Assembly (NCBI GenBank): GCA_910585575.1
Contig: CAJUFS010000009.1
Span: 1-60,021, forward strand
Direction: 5' to 3'
Length of the DNA stretch: 60,021 nucleotides
Source: an uncultured Adlercreutzia sp.
GTDB taxonomy: Bacteria; Actinomycetota; Coriobacteriia; Coriobacteriales; Eggerthellaceae
Numbering within the stretch: the first letter of the stretch is position 1; every line of letters begins with the position of its first letter. The translations under genes and the position numbers were made by a program. Under the pieces are notes generated by a model. The model made no database searches, was not told where the DNA came from, and was given only the letters and a program-made list of their open reading frames with translations. Positions 25,518 through 34,053 of this stretch are shown piece after piece.

Positions 25518-25594
25518 GAGCCGCGACCTTGAACAGACTCCCACTTCTTGGACAAAAGAAACAGGAGGCAGTCCAAAATGGTCGTGGCTCTTTT
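25518..25594. terminator. nested hairpin, possible terminator after PFL gene
   Basis: An outer 11-bp stem (25518-25528 with 25580-25590, one G-U pair on the plus strand) encloses an inner TTGGAC/GTCCAA stem (25548-25553, 25571-25576). TTTT follows on the plus side. It begins 25 bases beyond the PFL gene stop on the minus strand. It may be a terminator or a small structured RNA; no promoter was identified. Confidence 0.35.
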
Positions 25595-25614
25595 GGCGAA
25601 AGCTTGTAAGACGC

Positions 25615-26979
25615 TTAGTTCTTCAGCGAGTTCAAAGGTGCGGGCATGCGGCCGCCGCGGTGGGCGAAGACGGTGCCGGCGTAGGGGTTTACGGGCATGA
25701 CCGGGGCGTAGCCGAGCAGGCCGCCGAAGTCGAGCTGGTCGCCTACCGACTTGCCGATAGCGGGAATGAGGCGCACGGCGGTGGTCTTGCAGTTGATCAT
25801 GCCGATGGCGCATTCGTCGGCGATGATGCCGAAGATGGCTTCCTGGGTGGTGTCGCCCGGCACGGCGATCATGTCGAGGCCCACGGAGCACACGCAGGTC
25901 ATGGCCTCCAGTTTCTCGATGGACAGCGCACCGTCCTCGGCTGCGCGAATCATGCCGGCGTCCTCGGAGACGGGAATGAAGGCGCCGGACAGGCCGCCCA
26001 CGCTGGAGCTTGCCATAACGCCGCCCTTTTTCACGGCGTCGTTCAACATGGCCAGGGCCGCTGTGGTGCCGGGGCCGCCGCACTGGCCTACGCCAATGGC
26101 CTCGAGGATTTCGGCCACGGAATCACCCTCGGCCGGGGTGGGGGCCAACGACAGGTCCAGGATGCCCTTCTGCACGCCCAAGCGGCGCGACGCCTCGCGG
26201 GCCATGAGCTCGCCGGCGCGGGTGATCTTGAAGGCGGTGGCCTTGATGGCCTCGGCCACGGTGGTGAGGTCGGCCTCCTTCGGCAGGTCGGCCAGGACGG
26301 CGCGCACCACACCGGGGCCCGATACGCCCACGTTCACCACTTCGTCGGCCTCGCCCGAACCGTGGAAAGCGCCGGCCATGAAGGGGTTGTCCTCCACGGC
26401 GTTGCAGAACACTACCAGCTTGCCGGCGCCGATGCACTGGCGGTCGGCGGTCAGCTCGGCGGCGCGCTTGATGATGCCGGCCATCTTGAAAGCGGCATCC
26501 ATGTTGATGCCGGCGCGGGTGGAGCCCACGTTCACCGAAGCGCACACGCGCTCGGTGGTAGCCAGGGCCTCGGGGATGGAGTCCATGAGCTTGTGGTCGG
26601 CGCGGGTGGCTCCCTTGTGCACGAGCGCCGAGAAGCCGCCCACGAAGTCGACGCCCACCTCGGCGCCGGCGCGGTCCATGGCGCGGGCGATGGGGGAGAG
26701 GTCGTCGGCGGTGACGGCGGCGCAGATTTCCGCGATGGGGGTGACCGAGATGCGCTTGTTCACAATGGGAATGCCGAATTCGCGCTCCAGCTGCTCGGCC
26801 GTGGGTACCAGCTTCTCGGCGGCCGAGGTCATGCGGTCGTAGACCTTGGTGGCCAGTGCGTCCACGTCGGCGTCGACGCAACCGCGCAAATTGATGCCCA
26901 GGGTGATGGTGCGGATGTCCAGGTTCTGTTTGGACACCATGGCCAGCGTTTCGGCAATTTCAGCAGGGGTGATCTGCAT
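25615..26979 (-). CDS. PFL/UPF0210 (DUF711) family protein
   Basis: A 453-residue member of the UPF0210 family, structurally related to glycyl-radical (pyruvate formate-lyase-like) barrels but of unestablished function. Typical blocks are [15 protein letters not shown] near the start, [22 protein letters not shown]-like segments and a C-terminal [15 protein letters not shown]. No glycyl-radical RVxGY loop is visible. The ATG at 26979 has AAGGAG; the open frame extends 36 codons further but without support. Many genomes place an ACT-domain gene (UPF0237) just upstream; none is present here. Single-gene unit. Confidence 0.85.
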   Translation of the reverse strand: MQITPAEIAETLAMVSKQNLDIRTITLGINLRGCVDADVDALATKVYDRMTSAAEKLVPTAEQLEREFGIPIVNKRISVTPIAEICAAVTADDLSPIARAMDRAGAEVGVDFVGGFSALVHKGATRADHKLMDSIPEALATTERVCASVNVGSTRAGINMDAAFKMAGIIKRAAELTADRQCIGAGKLVVFCNAVEDNPFMAGAFHGSGEADEVVNVGVSGPGVVRAVLADLPKEADLTTVAEAIKATAFKITRAGELMAREASRRLGVQKGILDLSLAPTPAEGDSVAEILEAIGVGQCGGPGTTAALAMLNDAVKKGGVMASSSVGGLSGAFIPVSEDAGMIRAAEDGALSIEKLEAMTCVCSVGLDMIAVPGDTTQEAIFGIIADECAIGMINCKTTAVRLIPAIGKSVGDQLDFGGLLGYAPVMPVNPYAGTVFAHRGGRMPAPLNSLKN

Positions 26980-27147
26980 GGGAGCTCCTTCGGTTCCGCG
27001 TCTGCTGCGCCCGATGCGCAGGCCGTCAATGAGGTTGCCGAACAGTCTAGCAAATCTGAAAAGCGGACGGGGGTGCGCCTGTGTCAAGGGCGCTTCGGGG
27101 GCCGTGAGCAGTCGTCCTTGCAGGCGCCTTATGTCTCGGACGGATGA

Positions 27148-27552
27148 CTAGGCACCCGTTTCGTCCGTGGGCTCCTCATCCGTGCCGCTCTCTGCCTTCG
27201 CCTCCGCTTCGGCGGCGGCTTGGGCGGTCTCCTCCTTGGCGGCGAACTCTTCCAGCGCTGCCAGGAACTCGTCGGCCTCGGGGGCGTAGCTCAGGTCTTC
27301 AGGATGCGGAAGGGTACCGGCGGCTAAGGGGCCCAAGGGGCCGCCGAAACAGTCATCCCAATAGGCACGACCCAGCTGCGAGGCGGGCACCTCCGGGTCA
27401 AGCTCGAAGGCCTCGCACACCCAGCGCGGAATGGGCGTCAGGTTCATGAGTCCGAACAAGAGCAGCAGACTGAGGAAGGTGCCGATTGCCTGCACGTTCT
27501 GGCGGCGCTTCACGGCGCGGTCCACAGCGTTGGTTTCGGGGGCAATTCTCAC
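27148..27552 (-). CDS. small single-pass membrane protein, last gene of the FHA/kinase operon
   Basis: A 134-residue protein, GTG start with GGAGG six bases upstream, beginning three bases after the kinase stop. One hydrophobic segment, about residues 24-40 (TFLSLLLLFGLMNL), follows a basic N-terminus. The rest is acidic, ending in a Glu/Ala-rich tail. No family recognised. Its tight spacing suggests it is a membrane partner of the polytopic kinase encoded just before it. Confidence 0.75.
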   Translation of the reverse strand: MRIAPETNAVDRAVKRRQNVQAIGTFLSLLLLFGLMNLTPIPRWVCEAFELDPEVPASQLGRAYWDDCFGGPLGPLAAGTLPHPEDLSYAPEADEFLAALEEFAAKEETAQAAAEAEAKAESGTDEEPTDETGA

Positions 27553-27555
27553 GGC

Positions 27556-30462
27556 CTACCTCCGGAAGATCGAGAAGACGAAGTAGATGACCAGCAGGAC
27601 AAACGCGATGAAGCCCAGGGCCACGGCCAGATAGGGGATCACGCAGGCAATGGTCAGCAGGCAGAGTGTGACCATGGTGGGGTGTTCGCGCCGCAAAAAA
27701 GCAATGATGCCGAAGGACGCCGCGGCCAGGCCGCAGTAGGCGATGCCCCAGGACAACTGGTTCTCCAGAAACTCGAAGGAGAACTCGCTGGCAATATCGC
27801 TCCAGCTGTCGTAGCCGAGCCCCGCGGTGGTCACCAAGGTGATGCAGACGGCGGCCAGGGCGGCGCCGCCCCAGAAGAGCAGCTTCGTCAGGCGGGTGGA
27901 CGTGGCGCGCGGGTGGCGCCGGGCGCGGGTCTTGGCAATGAACACGCTGGTGTCGCGCACGACGGGCACCGCGCCCTCCTCGGTGCCGGTAATCCAGCCC
28001 TCGGCCTCGCCGTCGCCGTCGGCAATGCGGAGTGCCTCCTTTCGCAGGGCGGTGGCGCGGCGACGGGTGCGTCCCTTGGTCTGCACGCCCTGGATGGCGA
28101 AGACGGCCTCGGCCAGTTTGGGCGCCAGCACGGAGGCCGCGGCCGCCAAAAAGCCCAGCAGTGCCAGGCCGGTGAAGGTGGCTGTGGGAATAGCTGAGAT
28201 ATCCAGCAGCGCATCGGGATAGACCGAGCCGGCGCCCATGCCGGTGGGCGACACCAGCACGGTGGAAGCCGTGGCCAACGGGTCTCCCGCATGGGTCACG
28301 CCGGATTTCCAGGTGCCGAAGGTGAAGCGGGGGACGAAGCAGCACACGAACAGGACAAAGGCCAGGGCGGCGGCCAGCCGCGCGAAAAAGGCCGGCTTGG
28401 AAACCCCGTCGATGGGCGCTCCCTTGCGCTCGGCATCGGCCAGGGCGTCCACTTCGGTGGCCGCGTTCTCGAGGGCGGTTTTGGCGTCCTGGGCCAAGTC
28501 CCAGCTGCGATGGCCCCAGTTTGCCGCCTTGGCGCGGGCGACGGCTGCGGAATCGGCGGCCGAAGCCTCCATGAGTGCGCCGATAAAGCCTCGCGGTACG
28601 GGGCGGTCGAACAGCTCGCTGGAGAAATAGGCGGCGGCTGTGGCGGGTACGACGGTCTCATGGTCGCGCACGATGCCGAACCGGTGGAGGTGGGGGCTCG
28701 CCTCGCAATGGCTCTCCAGGGCTTCGGCGGCCTCGACCAGGGTGGCGCGCGCCTCGGCCGCTTCGGCCAAGGGCGCGGCGGGGTCGAGTGTCACGGCGCC
28801 CACGGCGCGCACCAGGCGCTCGCCCGCGGGGGTGCGCCCCTGGTAGAGCCGTAGGTTTTCCTGTACCCACACGGCCCAGCCGGCGCTGTCGTAGCGGAAG
28901 GCGAAGGTGCGCACGGCGCCCGCGTCATCGGTGGTGGCTTCCAGTACGGCCAGGGTGCGGTCGACGCGATCGGCCAAGGGAGCCTCGTCGTGGGTGCGCA
29001 GCCACGCAAGGGCCGTGTTCGCCACTTCCGGGAAGCCGGCCACGGCCACGACGCCCAGCACGTCGCGCAGGGCATCTTCGTCGCCTACGATGCGATAGAA
29101 GCCCAGGGGCGTGGCGGCTATGCGGGTGAACAGCGCGCCCACGGCGGCCCGTCCCGGCACCAGGGCCTCGCCCTTCCAGAACACCACCTCGCGGGCCGGA
29201 TCGATCAGGGCCAAGGCGCGGGAGAGCCCCAAATCCTCGTTGCCGTCCAGAGCGTCGGGCAGGGTGTCCGGTTCCTTATCGGTCAGATCGTTCAAGGCCA
29301 CGGCCAGGTCGGTTTCGCCCAGTTTGCGGAAGTAGTCCTCCAAGCCGTGGGTGTACAGGTGCCGTTTGGCTTTCTCCCAGTTCTGGGCCAGAGCCGTCAC
29401 CAAGGCGGCACGGCTTTCGTAGACCGTGCCTTCGAACTGGTAGCCCGCGGGCCCGGCCATGGCGGCGGCATCCAGTGGGTCACGGTAGGTGAAGGCGGCA
29501 GGATTGGCCAGCCAGCGCTGGATGTCCTCATAGCCCAGGCGTCCCTTGGCGTGGGCGTAGGTCAGGCCGTAGATGAGCGCGCCAAGGCTCTCGTGCTCGG
29601 GGGCGCGGGCGGCGAAGGCCACGGGACGGCCGCCGGCCAACACGGCGGACAGGTCGTCGCCGTCGATGAGCGTCTGATGAGGGTGGCGGCCGCCGTTGTA
29701 CAGCGTCCAGATGGTGTAGCCCAGGGCGTACCAGTCGTTCTCGCGCTGCACCACCGAGGAGTGGGGCGAGTAGCCGGGGGTGCGGCGGTCCACCTTGGTG
29801 GCGCCGGTGTCGCGGCCCTCTTCCAGTACCGACGAGATGCCGAAATCGCCCAGCACCACGGCGTCTCCCAGGGTGTAGAGGTTCTTCGGCTTCACGTCGC
29901 GGTGCACAATGCCGCGCTCGTGTAAAAGGTGCAGGGCGCTGGCCGTTTGGGGAATGACGCGGTCGCGCAAATCCTCGTAGGTGATGTCCGCGGCGTGGGA
30001 GAAGCGGTCGACGCACAGCGGCATGACGGCCACATCGTAGGTGGTCTCGCCGAGCCCCGGCACCGTGTCGCGCACCTGGCCCGTGGCGTAGAGCGGCATG
30101 AGATGTGTTTCCTCGAAATGGCGCTCGCCTAAGGGGTGCTCGGTCATGAGCGAGCGCAGGTAGGCCAGCACCGTACGCCGGGCCATGCGGTCGCGCACGG
30201 CGTGGGGCTGGAAGGCAATCTTCGCCGCATAGATGCGGCCGTCCTCGTCGGTGGCCCGCACCACGGTGCCCTGGCCGCCGGCGCCGATGACGTCGGCTGT
30301 GTGCAGGGTGAAGGCGCGATCGCCGTCGCCGGTGAAGGGCAGGTCGTCGCCTGACAGCAGCGGGGCGGTACTGTCCAAGTCCACCACCGTGGGCTCGGCG
30401 TCCACGATGGTGGGCGCCACGGCGCGGCGCGGCTCGCGGGATATGCGATCGCTAGCAGCCAT
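27556..30462 (-). CDS. polytopic membrane Ser/Thr protein kinase (Hanks type)
   Basis: A 968-residue protein. The kinase domain (about 55-320) has the Gly loop GAGGQGTVVRA (60-70), Lys81, catalytic HRDVKPKN (187-194) and DFG (206-208), so it should be active. A helical middle region (~330-690) has no recognised family. At least five hydrophobic segments occupy about 700-968, including FFARLAAALAFVLFVCC and the final ALGFIAFVLLVIYFVFSIF, so the kinase faces the cytosol, tethered at its C-terminus. The N-terminal tail contains PTIVD and PTVVD, two TxxD motifs of the type bound by FHA domains when phosphorylated. The ATG at 30462 has GGAAGG and overlaps the upstream ATPase gene by 11 bases. Polycistronic with FHA, AAA+ and radical SAM genes. 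Confidence 0.88.
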   Translation of the reverse strand: MAASDRISREPRRAVAPTIVDAEPTVVDLDSTAPLLSGDDLPFTGDGDRAFTLHTADVIGAGGQGTVVRATDEDGRIYAAKIAFQPHAVRDRMARRTVLAYLRSLMTEHPLGERHFEETHLMPLYATGQVRDTVPGLGETTYDVAVMPLCVDRFSHAADITYEDLRDRVIPQTASALHLLHERGIVHRDVKPKNLYTLGDAVVLGDFGISSVLEEGRDTGATKVDRRTPGYSPHSSVVQRENDWYALGYTIWTLYNGGRHPHQTLIDGDDLSAVLAGGRPVAFAARAPEHESLGALIYGLTYAHAKGRLGYEDIQRWLANPAAFTYRDPLDAAAMAGPAGYQFEGTVYESRAALVTALAQNWEKAKRHLYTHGLEDYFRKLGETDLAVALNDLTDKEPDTLPDALDGNEDLGLSRALALIDPAREVVFWKGEALVPGRAAVGALFTRIAATPLGFYRIVGDEDALRDVLGVVAVAGFPEVANTALAWLRTHDEAPLADRVDRTLAVLEATTDDAGAVRTFAFRYDSAGWAVWVQENLRLYQGRTPAGERLVRAVGAVTLDPAAPLAEAAEARATLVEAAEALESHCEASPHLHRFGIVRDHETVVPATAAAYFSSELFDRPVPRGFIGALMEASAADSAAVARAKAANWGHRSWDLAQDAKTALENAATEVDALADAERKGAPIDGVSKPAFFARLAAALAFVLFVCCFVPRFTFGTWKSGVTHAGDPLATASTVLVSPTGMGAGSVYPDALLDISAIPTATFTGLALLGFLAAAASVLAPKLAEAVFAIQGVQTKGRTRRRATALRKEALRIADGDGEAEGWITGTEEGAVPVVRDTSVFIAKTRARRHPRATSTRLTKLLFWGGAALAAVCITLVTTAGLGYDSWSDIASEFSFEFLENQLSWGIAYCGLAAASFGIIAFLRREHPTMVTLCLLTIACVIPYLAVALGFIAFVLLVIYFVFSIFRR

Positions 30463-32587
30463 GGGGGCCTTCCGACGTCGGCTGGACGGGGGCGACAGGT
30501 TCGGCATCGTCGTGCGGGGCCGGCTGTGGCGTCCCCGTTGCGGCCGCCTGCGGTGTCAAGCGCCCCGTGGCGGCGGCTCCGCCCACGAAAGGCGCGCGCC
30601 CGCTGTCGGGGTTGGCGCGGCTGAACGTCAGGCCCGCGCTGTCTACCCGCACCTCCACGGCTTCGCCCGCTTGTACGTTGGCGTCGAAGATGAAGGAGGC
30701 TAGGGGGTTCAGGTAGGCGTTCTCCACCAGGTTGCCGATGCCGCGGCCGCCGTTCTCGCGCACGGCCGGCGCCAGGGCCTGCTCGGCCAGCCACTGCACG
30801 GCAGCGTCGGAGGGCGCCACGGTGATGCCGCAGCGCGTGCGCACGTTGCGGTTGATCTTCCCCAGCTGGGCGTCAAGGATCAGGCGCGAGGCCTCGGGGG
30901 AGATGTAGTCGAACACCACGATGTTGTCACCGATGCGGTTGAGCACTTCGGGCTTGAAGTGCGTGGCCATGGCGGCCTCTACTTTCGCCTGGATGGCGTC
31001 GTAGGGCTCGCCCGGCTCCACGATGTTGCGGCGGCCGATGATGCGCCCATGCTCATCGAGCACCTCTTCGGAAATGCCCACGTTGCTGGTGAAGAAGATG
31101 AGGGTTTCGCTGAAGTACACCGTCTGGCCCTGGCCGTCGGTCATGCGGCCGTCCTCCAGAATTTGCAGGAACTTGTCCATGATGGAGGGATGGGCCTTCT
31201 CCACCTCGTCGAACAGCAGCACCGAGAAGGGGTTGGCGCGCACGGCGTTGGTCAGCTGGCCGCCGGCCTCGTAGCCCACGTAGCCAGGCGGGGCGCCGAA
31301 GAGCTTCTGATCGGCGTTCTCGGCGGCGTACTCGGACATGTCGAAACGCAGGTAGCTGCGCTCGTCGCCGAACAAAAGTTCGGTAACGGCCTTCACCATC
31401 TCGGTTTTGCCCGTGCCCGTGGGGCCGGCTAGGAGCAGGACGCCCTTGGGCTTGGTGCCCGAGGAGTGCTGCATGCCGGAGAACCCGAGCACCGAGCGCT
31501 TCAGCACCGAGACGATCTTCTCGATGGCGGCCTCCTGGCCCTTCACGCGGCGGCGCAGGGCGTCGTCGGGGCGGTCGCGCAGCTTGTCGAGCATGGCGGT
31601 CCACTGGTTCTCGCGGATGCCGTACTTGTACAGGTCCACCAGCTCGGGAATGGCCGCGGGCTCGGTGCCTCCGCGGGCGTAGAGGCGGCGCAGCTCGTCG
31701 AGCTCGGCCAGCTTCATGGCGTCGGTGGTGTCGATGAACTTGCTGCGCACCTTGGCCTGGGCCGGGTCGTGCAGGTCGGGGAAGGCCACGTCGATGAAGG
31801 CCTCGCGGGCCGGCCGGTCGGGGTTGGGCAGCGAGATAACGCGCACGTCGGGGTTGCCGCGCAAAAGCCACGAGGGCAGGTCGGAGGCTTTGTTCACCAC
31901 TAGCACCAGGGTGTTCACGTGGGAGCCGTCGCCGCGGATGGCGTCTTGGGCGCCGATGAGGAGGTTCATGAACACGGCGTTCTCCTCGGGGGTGAGGTCC
32001 TCGGGGCTCGAGGCCACGCGGCTGGCCAGATCGAAGACGCAGGCGATGGAGGAGGGGCTGGGGGCGGCTGGCGCGGGAGAGTTGCCGGCGGCGTTGGCCG
32101 TGGCGGCGTCTGTGGTGACCTGGGCGCTTGGTGCCGCAGGTGCCGCAGGTGCCGCGGGAGCCGTCTCGGTGTCAAGGCGCCGCGACAGGGCGGCGCGCAC
32201 CAGGAGCGAGTCGTGCACCAGGCGGTTGGCGGCGAAGGGCTGTTGGCGACTGGCGGGATCGCTGGCCGGATTGAGTGCCTCGGCCTCGCGCGAGATGAGC
32301 TCCGCCTGACGCTCGGCCGCCTGAGCCAAGGCGCGGGCCTCGCCGGTGCCCGTCGGGTCGGTAATGCCGCGCAAGGGGTCGACGAACAGGAAGCGATAGG
32401 GCCGGGGGCGGTTGCCGTCAAAGCCGGCGAACAGGAGGGGAAGCACCTGGTTGAGCCCAAGGAACTGGGGTTCGGCCTGATCGGCGGCCTGCCAGGGATA
32501 GCAATCGGCCACGTTGCCTTCCAGAACGAAGATGGGCTTGATGCCGACGAAGTTGTCTAGCTCGCGTTGCCAAGTGGGTGCGGTCAT
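30452..32587 (-). CDS. ClpB/ClpV-like AAA+ ATPase with degenerate first ATPase domain
   Basis: A 711-residue ATPase. The C-terminal half is a class-2 AAA+ domain of the ClpB D2 type: Walker A AGPTGTGKTEM, the FDMSEY and PPGYVGY (pore loop) segments, Walker B LLFDEVEKAHP, and a C-terminal small domain starting after VLNRIGDNIVVF. The N-terminal ~350 residues look like an eroded AAA domain: FVLEGNVADCY stands where a P-loop should be, CVFDLASR resembles Walker B and LVLVVNKASDLP a sensor-1 strand. No Clp-N repeat domain is seen. Such proteins unfold or disassemble protein complexes. AAGGAGG precedes the ATG, which overlaps the radical SAM gene stop by four bases (ATGA). Confidence 0.87.
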   Translation of the reverse strand: MTAPTWQRELDNFVGIKPIFVLEGNVADCYPWQAADQAEPQFLGLNQVLPLLFAGFDGNRPRPYRFLFVDPLRGITDPTGTGEARALAQAAERQAELISREAEALNPASDPASRQQPFAANRLVHDSLLVRAALSRRLDTETAPAAPAAPAAPSAQVTTDAATANAAGNSPAPAAPSPSSIACVFDLASRVASSPEDLTPEENAVFMNLLIGAQDAIRGDGSHVNTLVLVVNKASDLPSWLLRGNPDVRVISLPNPDRPAREAFIDVAFPDLHDPAQAKVRSKFIDTTDAMKLAELDELRRLYARGGTEPAAIPELVDLYKYGIRENQWTAMLDKLRDRPDDALRRRVKGQEAAIEKIVSVLKRSVLGFSGMQHSSGTKPKGVLLLAGPTGTGKTEMVKAVTELLFGDERSYLRFDMSEYAAENADQKLFGAPPGYVGYEAGGQLTNAVRANPFSVLLFDEVEKAHPSIMDKFLQILEDGRMTDGQGQTVYFSETLIFFTSNVGISEEVLDEHGRIIGRRNIVEPGEPYDAIQAKVEAAMATHFKPEVLNRIGDNIVVFDYISPEASRLILDAQLGKINRNVRTRCGITVAPSDAAVQWLAEQALAPAVRENGGRGIGNLVENAYLNPLASFIFDANVQAGEAVEVRVDSAGLTFSRANPDSGRAPFVGGAAATGRLTPQAAATGTPQPAPHDDAEPVAPVQPTSEGPHGC

Positions 32588-33249
32588 GGCCGTTCCTCCT
32601 TCGGGGGCCGCCCGTGGATGCCGATGGAAAGCGCGCGGCCGTCGAACACGGCGTTTTGAATGCGCCGTGGCTTCTGCTCCTCTTCATGATAAAGGTTTTC
32701 CAGGTGGGGCGAGCGCACGATCACCCGCTGATTGGTGGATCCGCGCAGGCCGCAACGCCCATCGTTGAGGGCGGCCACGTAAGGACCGTCGATGATGACG
32801 TCAATGAGGGGTGCGAGTGCGGTGGGAAGGCGGCGGCGCAGAAGGGATCCGGCGGTCGATGGAGAGCAGCCATCGAGGCTGGTCTGCGGGGGAAGGAGGC
32901 CGATTGGCGCACCCCTTGAGGAGAGTGCCTCGTCTTCCAGCACGAATCCAGTGTACACCAGGATGTCGTCGAAGGCAGGACGTATGGCCGTCAGGACTTC
33001 GGCCAGGTCATCAGCTTGCTCCAAGGGGTCGCCGCCGGTGATGGTAAGGCGGTGGGCGCCGGTGCGGGCCGCCACGCCCAAGAGGAGTTCGGTTACGCGC
33101 TCGTTGGGAAGAGCGGCATCAGGGCGTGTCTCCCATAACTCGGGATTCGCGCAACCGGGGCAGTGCTTGGTGCAGCCGCAGGTCCACACGACGATGCGCT
33201 CGCCAGGGCCGAGGGTGGTCACCGGGTAGTAAAGGCGATCGACGAACAT
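32584..33249 (-). CDS. NrdG-like radical SAM / 4Fe-4S single-cluster protein
   Basis: A 221-residue radical SAM protein most like NrdG, the activase that installs a glycyl radical in anaerobic ribonucleotide reductase. CGCTKHCPGC holds the CxxxCxxC cluster motif near residues 31-38. TITGGDPLEQ is the SAM-binding GGE-like segment, and IIDGPYVAALNDGRCGLRGSTNQRVI matches the C-terminal NrdG block. It is ~65 residues longer than NrdG because of an insert and a C-terminal tail. The frame is open upstream, but the family start MFVDRLYYP is at 33249, two bases after the FHA gene stop and without its own Shine-Dalgarno, implying coupled translation. No NrdD or other glycyl-radical enzyme is in the window. 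Confidence 0.85.
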   Translation of the reverse strand: MFVDRLYYPVTTLGPGERIVVWTCGCTKHCPGCANPELWETRPDAALPNERVTELLLGVAARTGAHRLTITGGDPLEQADDLAEVLTAIRPAFDDILVYTGFVLEDEALSSRGAPIGLLPPQTSLDGCSPSTAGSLLRRRLPTALAPLIDVIIDGPYVAALNDGRCGLRGSTNQRVIVRSPHLENLYHEEEQKPRRIQNAVFDGRALSIGIHGRPPKEERP

Positions 33250-33251
33250 AG

Positions 33252-34052
33252 TTAGGCGTGGGGAAGGGGCCGCGGCGCGATGCGGGCGATATGCCGCGCG
33301 TCCAGGGGATCTTGGCAGAAGGAGCACTGGGCGACGCGCTCTTCGGATGAGGCCACCGCGTGTTCGGTGCCGCAGACGGGGCAGCGGACAGACCAGGCAA
33401 GGGGTGGTTCCGGGGTGATGACGCTTTGGCCGGGCGCGTCTACGTCCCCGAGGAGCACCGCGACGGGTGCGCCAGTGGCGTTGCGGGCGGCCGCCGCGGT
33501 GGTGGCGTCGGAGCCGGTTGTCGTGGCGATGGCGCCAGCTTCTGAGGTAGCTACGGCGGCTAAAGACACGCGGAACACCATATCGGCCAGCTTCAGCGTT
33601 TCGCCCCCGAAGAGGGGCTCGGGCTCGCCGGTGCGCAAGGTGGTCCACGATCCGCCCCGCTCTACGGACGAACCGTTACGCCCCAGATGCTCGATGGTCC
33701 AGTGGCCCTCCTCGTCGCAGACCACGAGAGCATGGACGCCGGAGACGCGGGGTGAGAAGGAGTCGGGCTCGAAATCGCCGGCGCGGCCGAGGAGGCCGCC
33801 CGGGGCGGGGATGGAGATTGCGCCGCCGCGCGCATTTTCAAGTACGAGGGTGCGGGGAGCGCAGGGGGCACTGGAGGCGCGGGAGGCTTCCGCAGCAGGG
33901 GGTGCGTCCGGGGGCGTGGGGAATGAGTCCGCGTCCAGGGACGTGTTGGCACCGCCGTCGCTGCCGCTGCTGACGGCATTCAGGGTGCGGCCGCAGGCAA
34001 CGCAGGTGGCTGCCGTGTCGGCGTTGGCGAATCCGCAGGGGCAAAGCTGCAT
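33252..34052 (-). CDS. FHA domain protein with terminal zinc-ribbon motifs
   Basis: A 266-residue protein. An N-terminal cysteine pair motif (CPC ... CVAC, residues 4-20) is followed by a low-complexity linker. The FHA domain (about 68-160) has the phosphothreonine-binding residues GRAGD, RVSGVHALV (SxxH) and LGRNGSS. After another linker a second ribbon (CPVC ... CSFC) lies near the C-terminus. FHA domains bind phosphothreonine peptides, so this is the likely reader of the kinase two genes downstream. GAGG precedes the ATG at 34052, one base after the stop of the upstream gene. No secretion signal. Confidence 0.87.
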   Translation of the reverse strand: MQLCPCGFANADTAATCVACGRTLNAVSSGSDGGANTSLDADSFPTPPDAPPAAEASRASSAPCAPRTLVLENARGGAISIPAPGGLLGRAGDFEPDSFSPRVSGVHALVVCDEEGHWTIEHLGRNGSSVERGGSWTTLRTGEPEPLFGGETLKLADMVFRVSLAAVATSEAGAIATTTGSDATTAAAARNATGAPVAVLLGDVDAPGQSVITPEPPLAWSVRCPVCGTEHAVASSEERVAQCSFCQDPLDARHIARIAPRPLPHA

Positions 34053-34053
34053 G

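Noticed and set aside
25501-27147. Plus-strand frame of about 548 codons opposite the PFL gene
   Set aside because: It is low-complexity Gly/His/Val-rich translation typical of the antisense strand of GC-rich genes.
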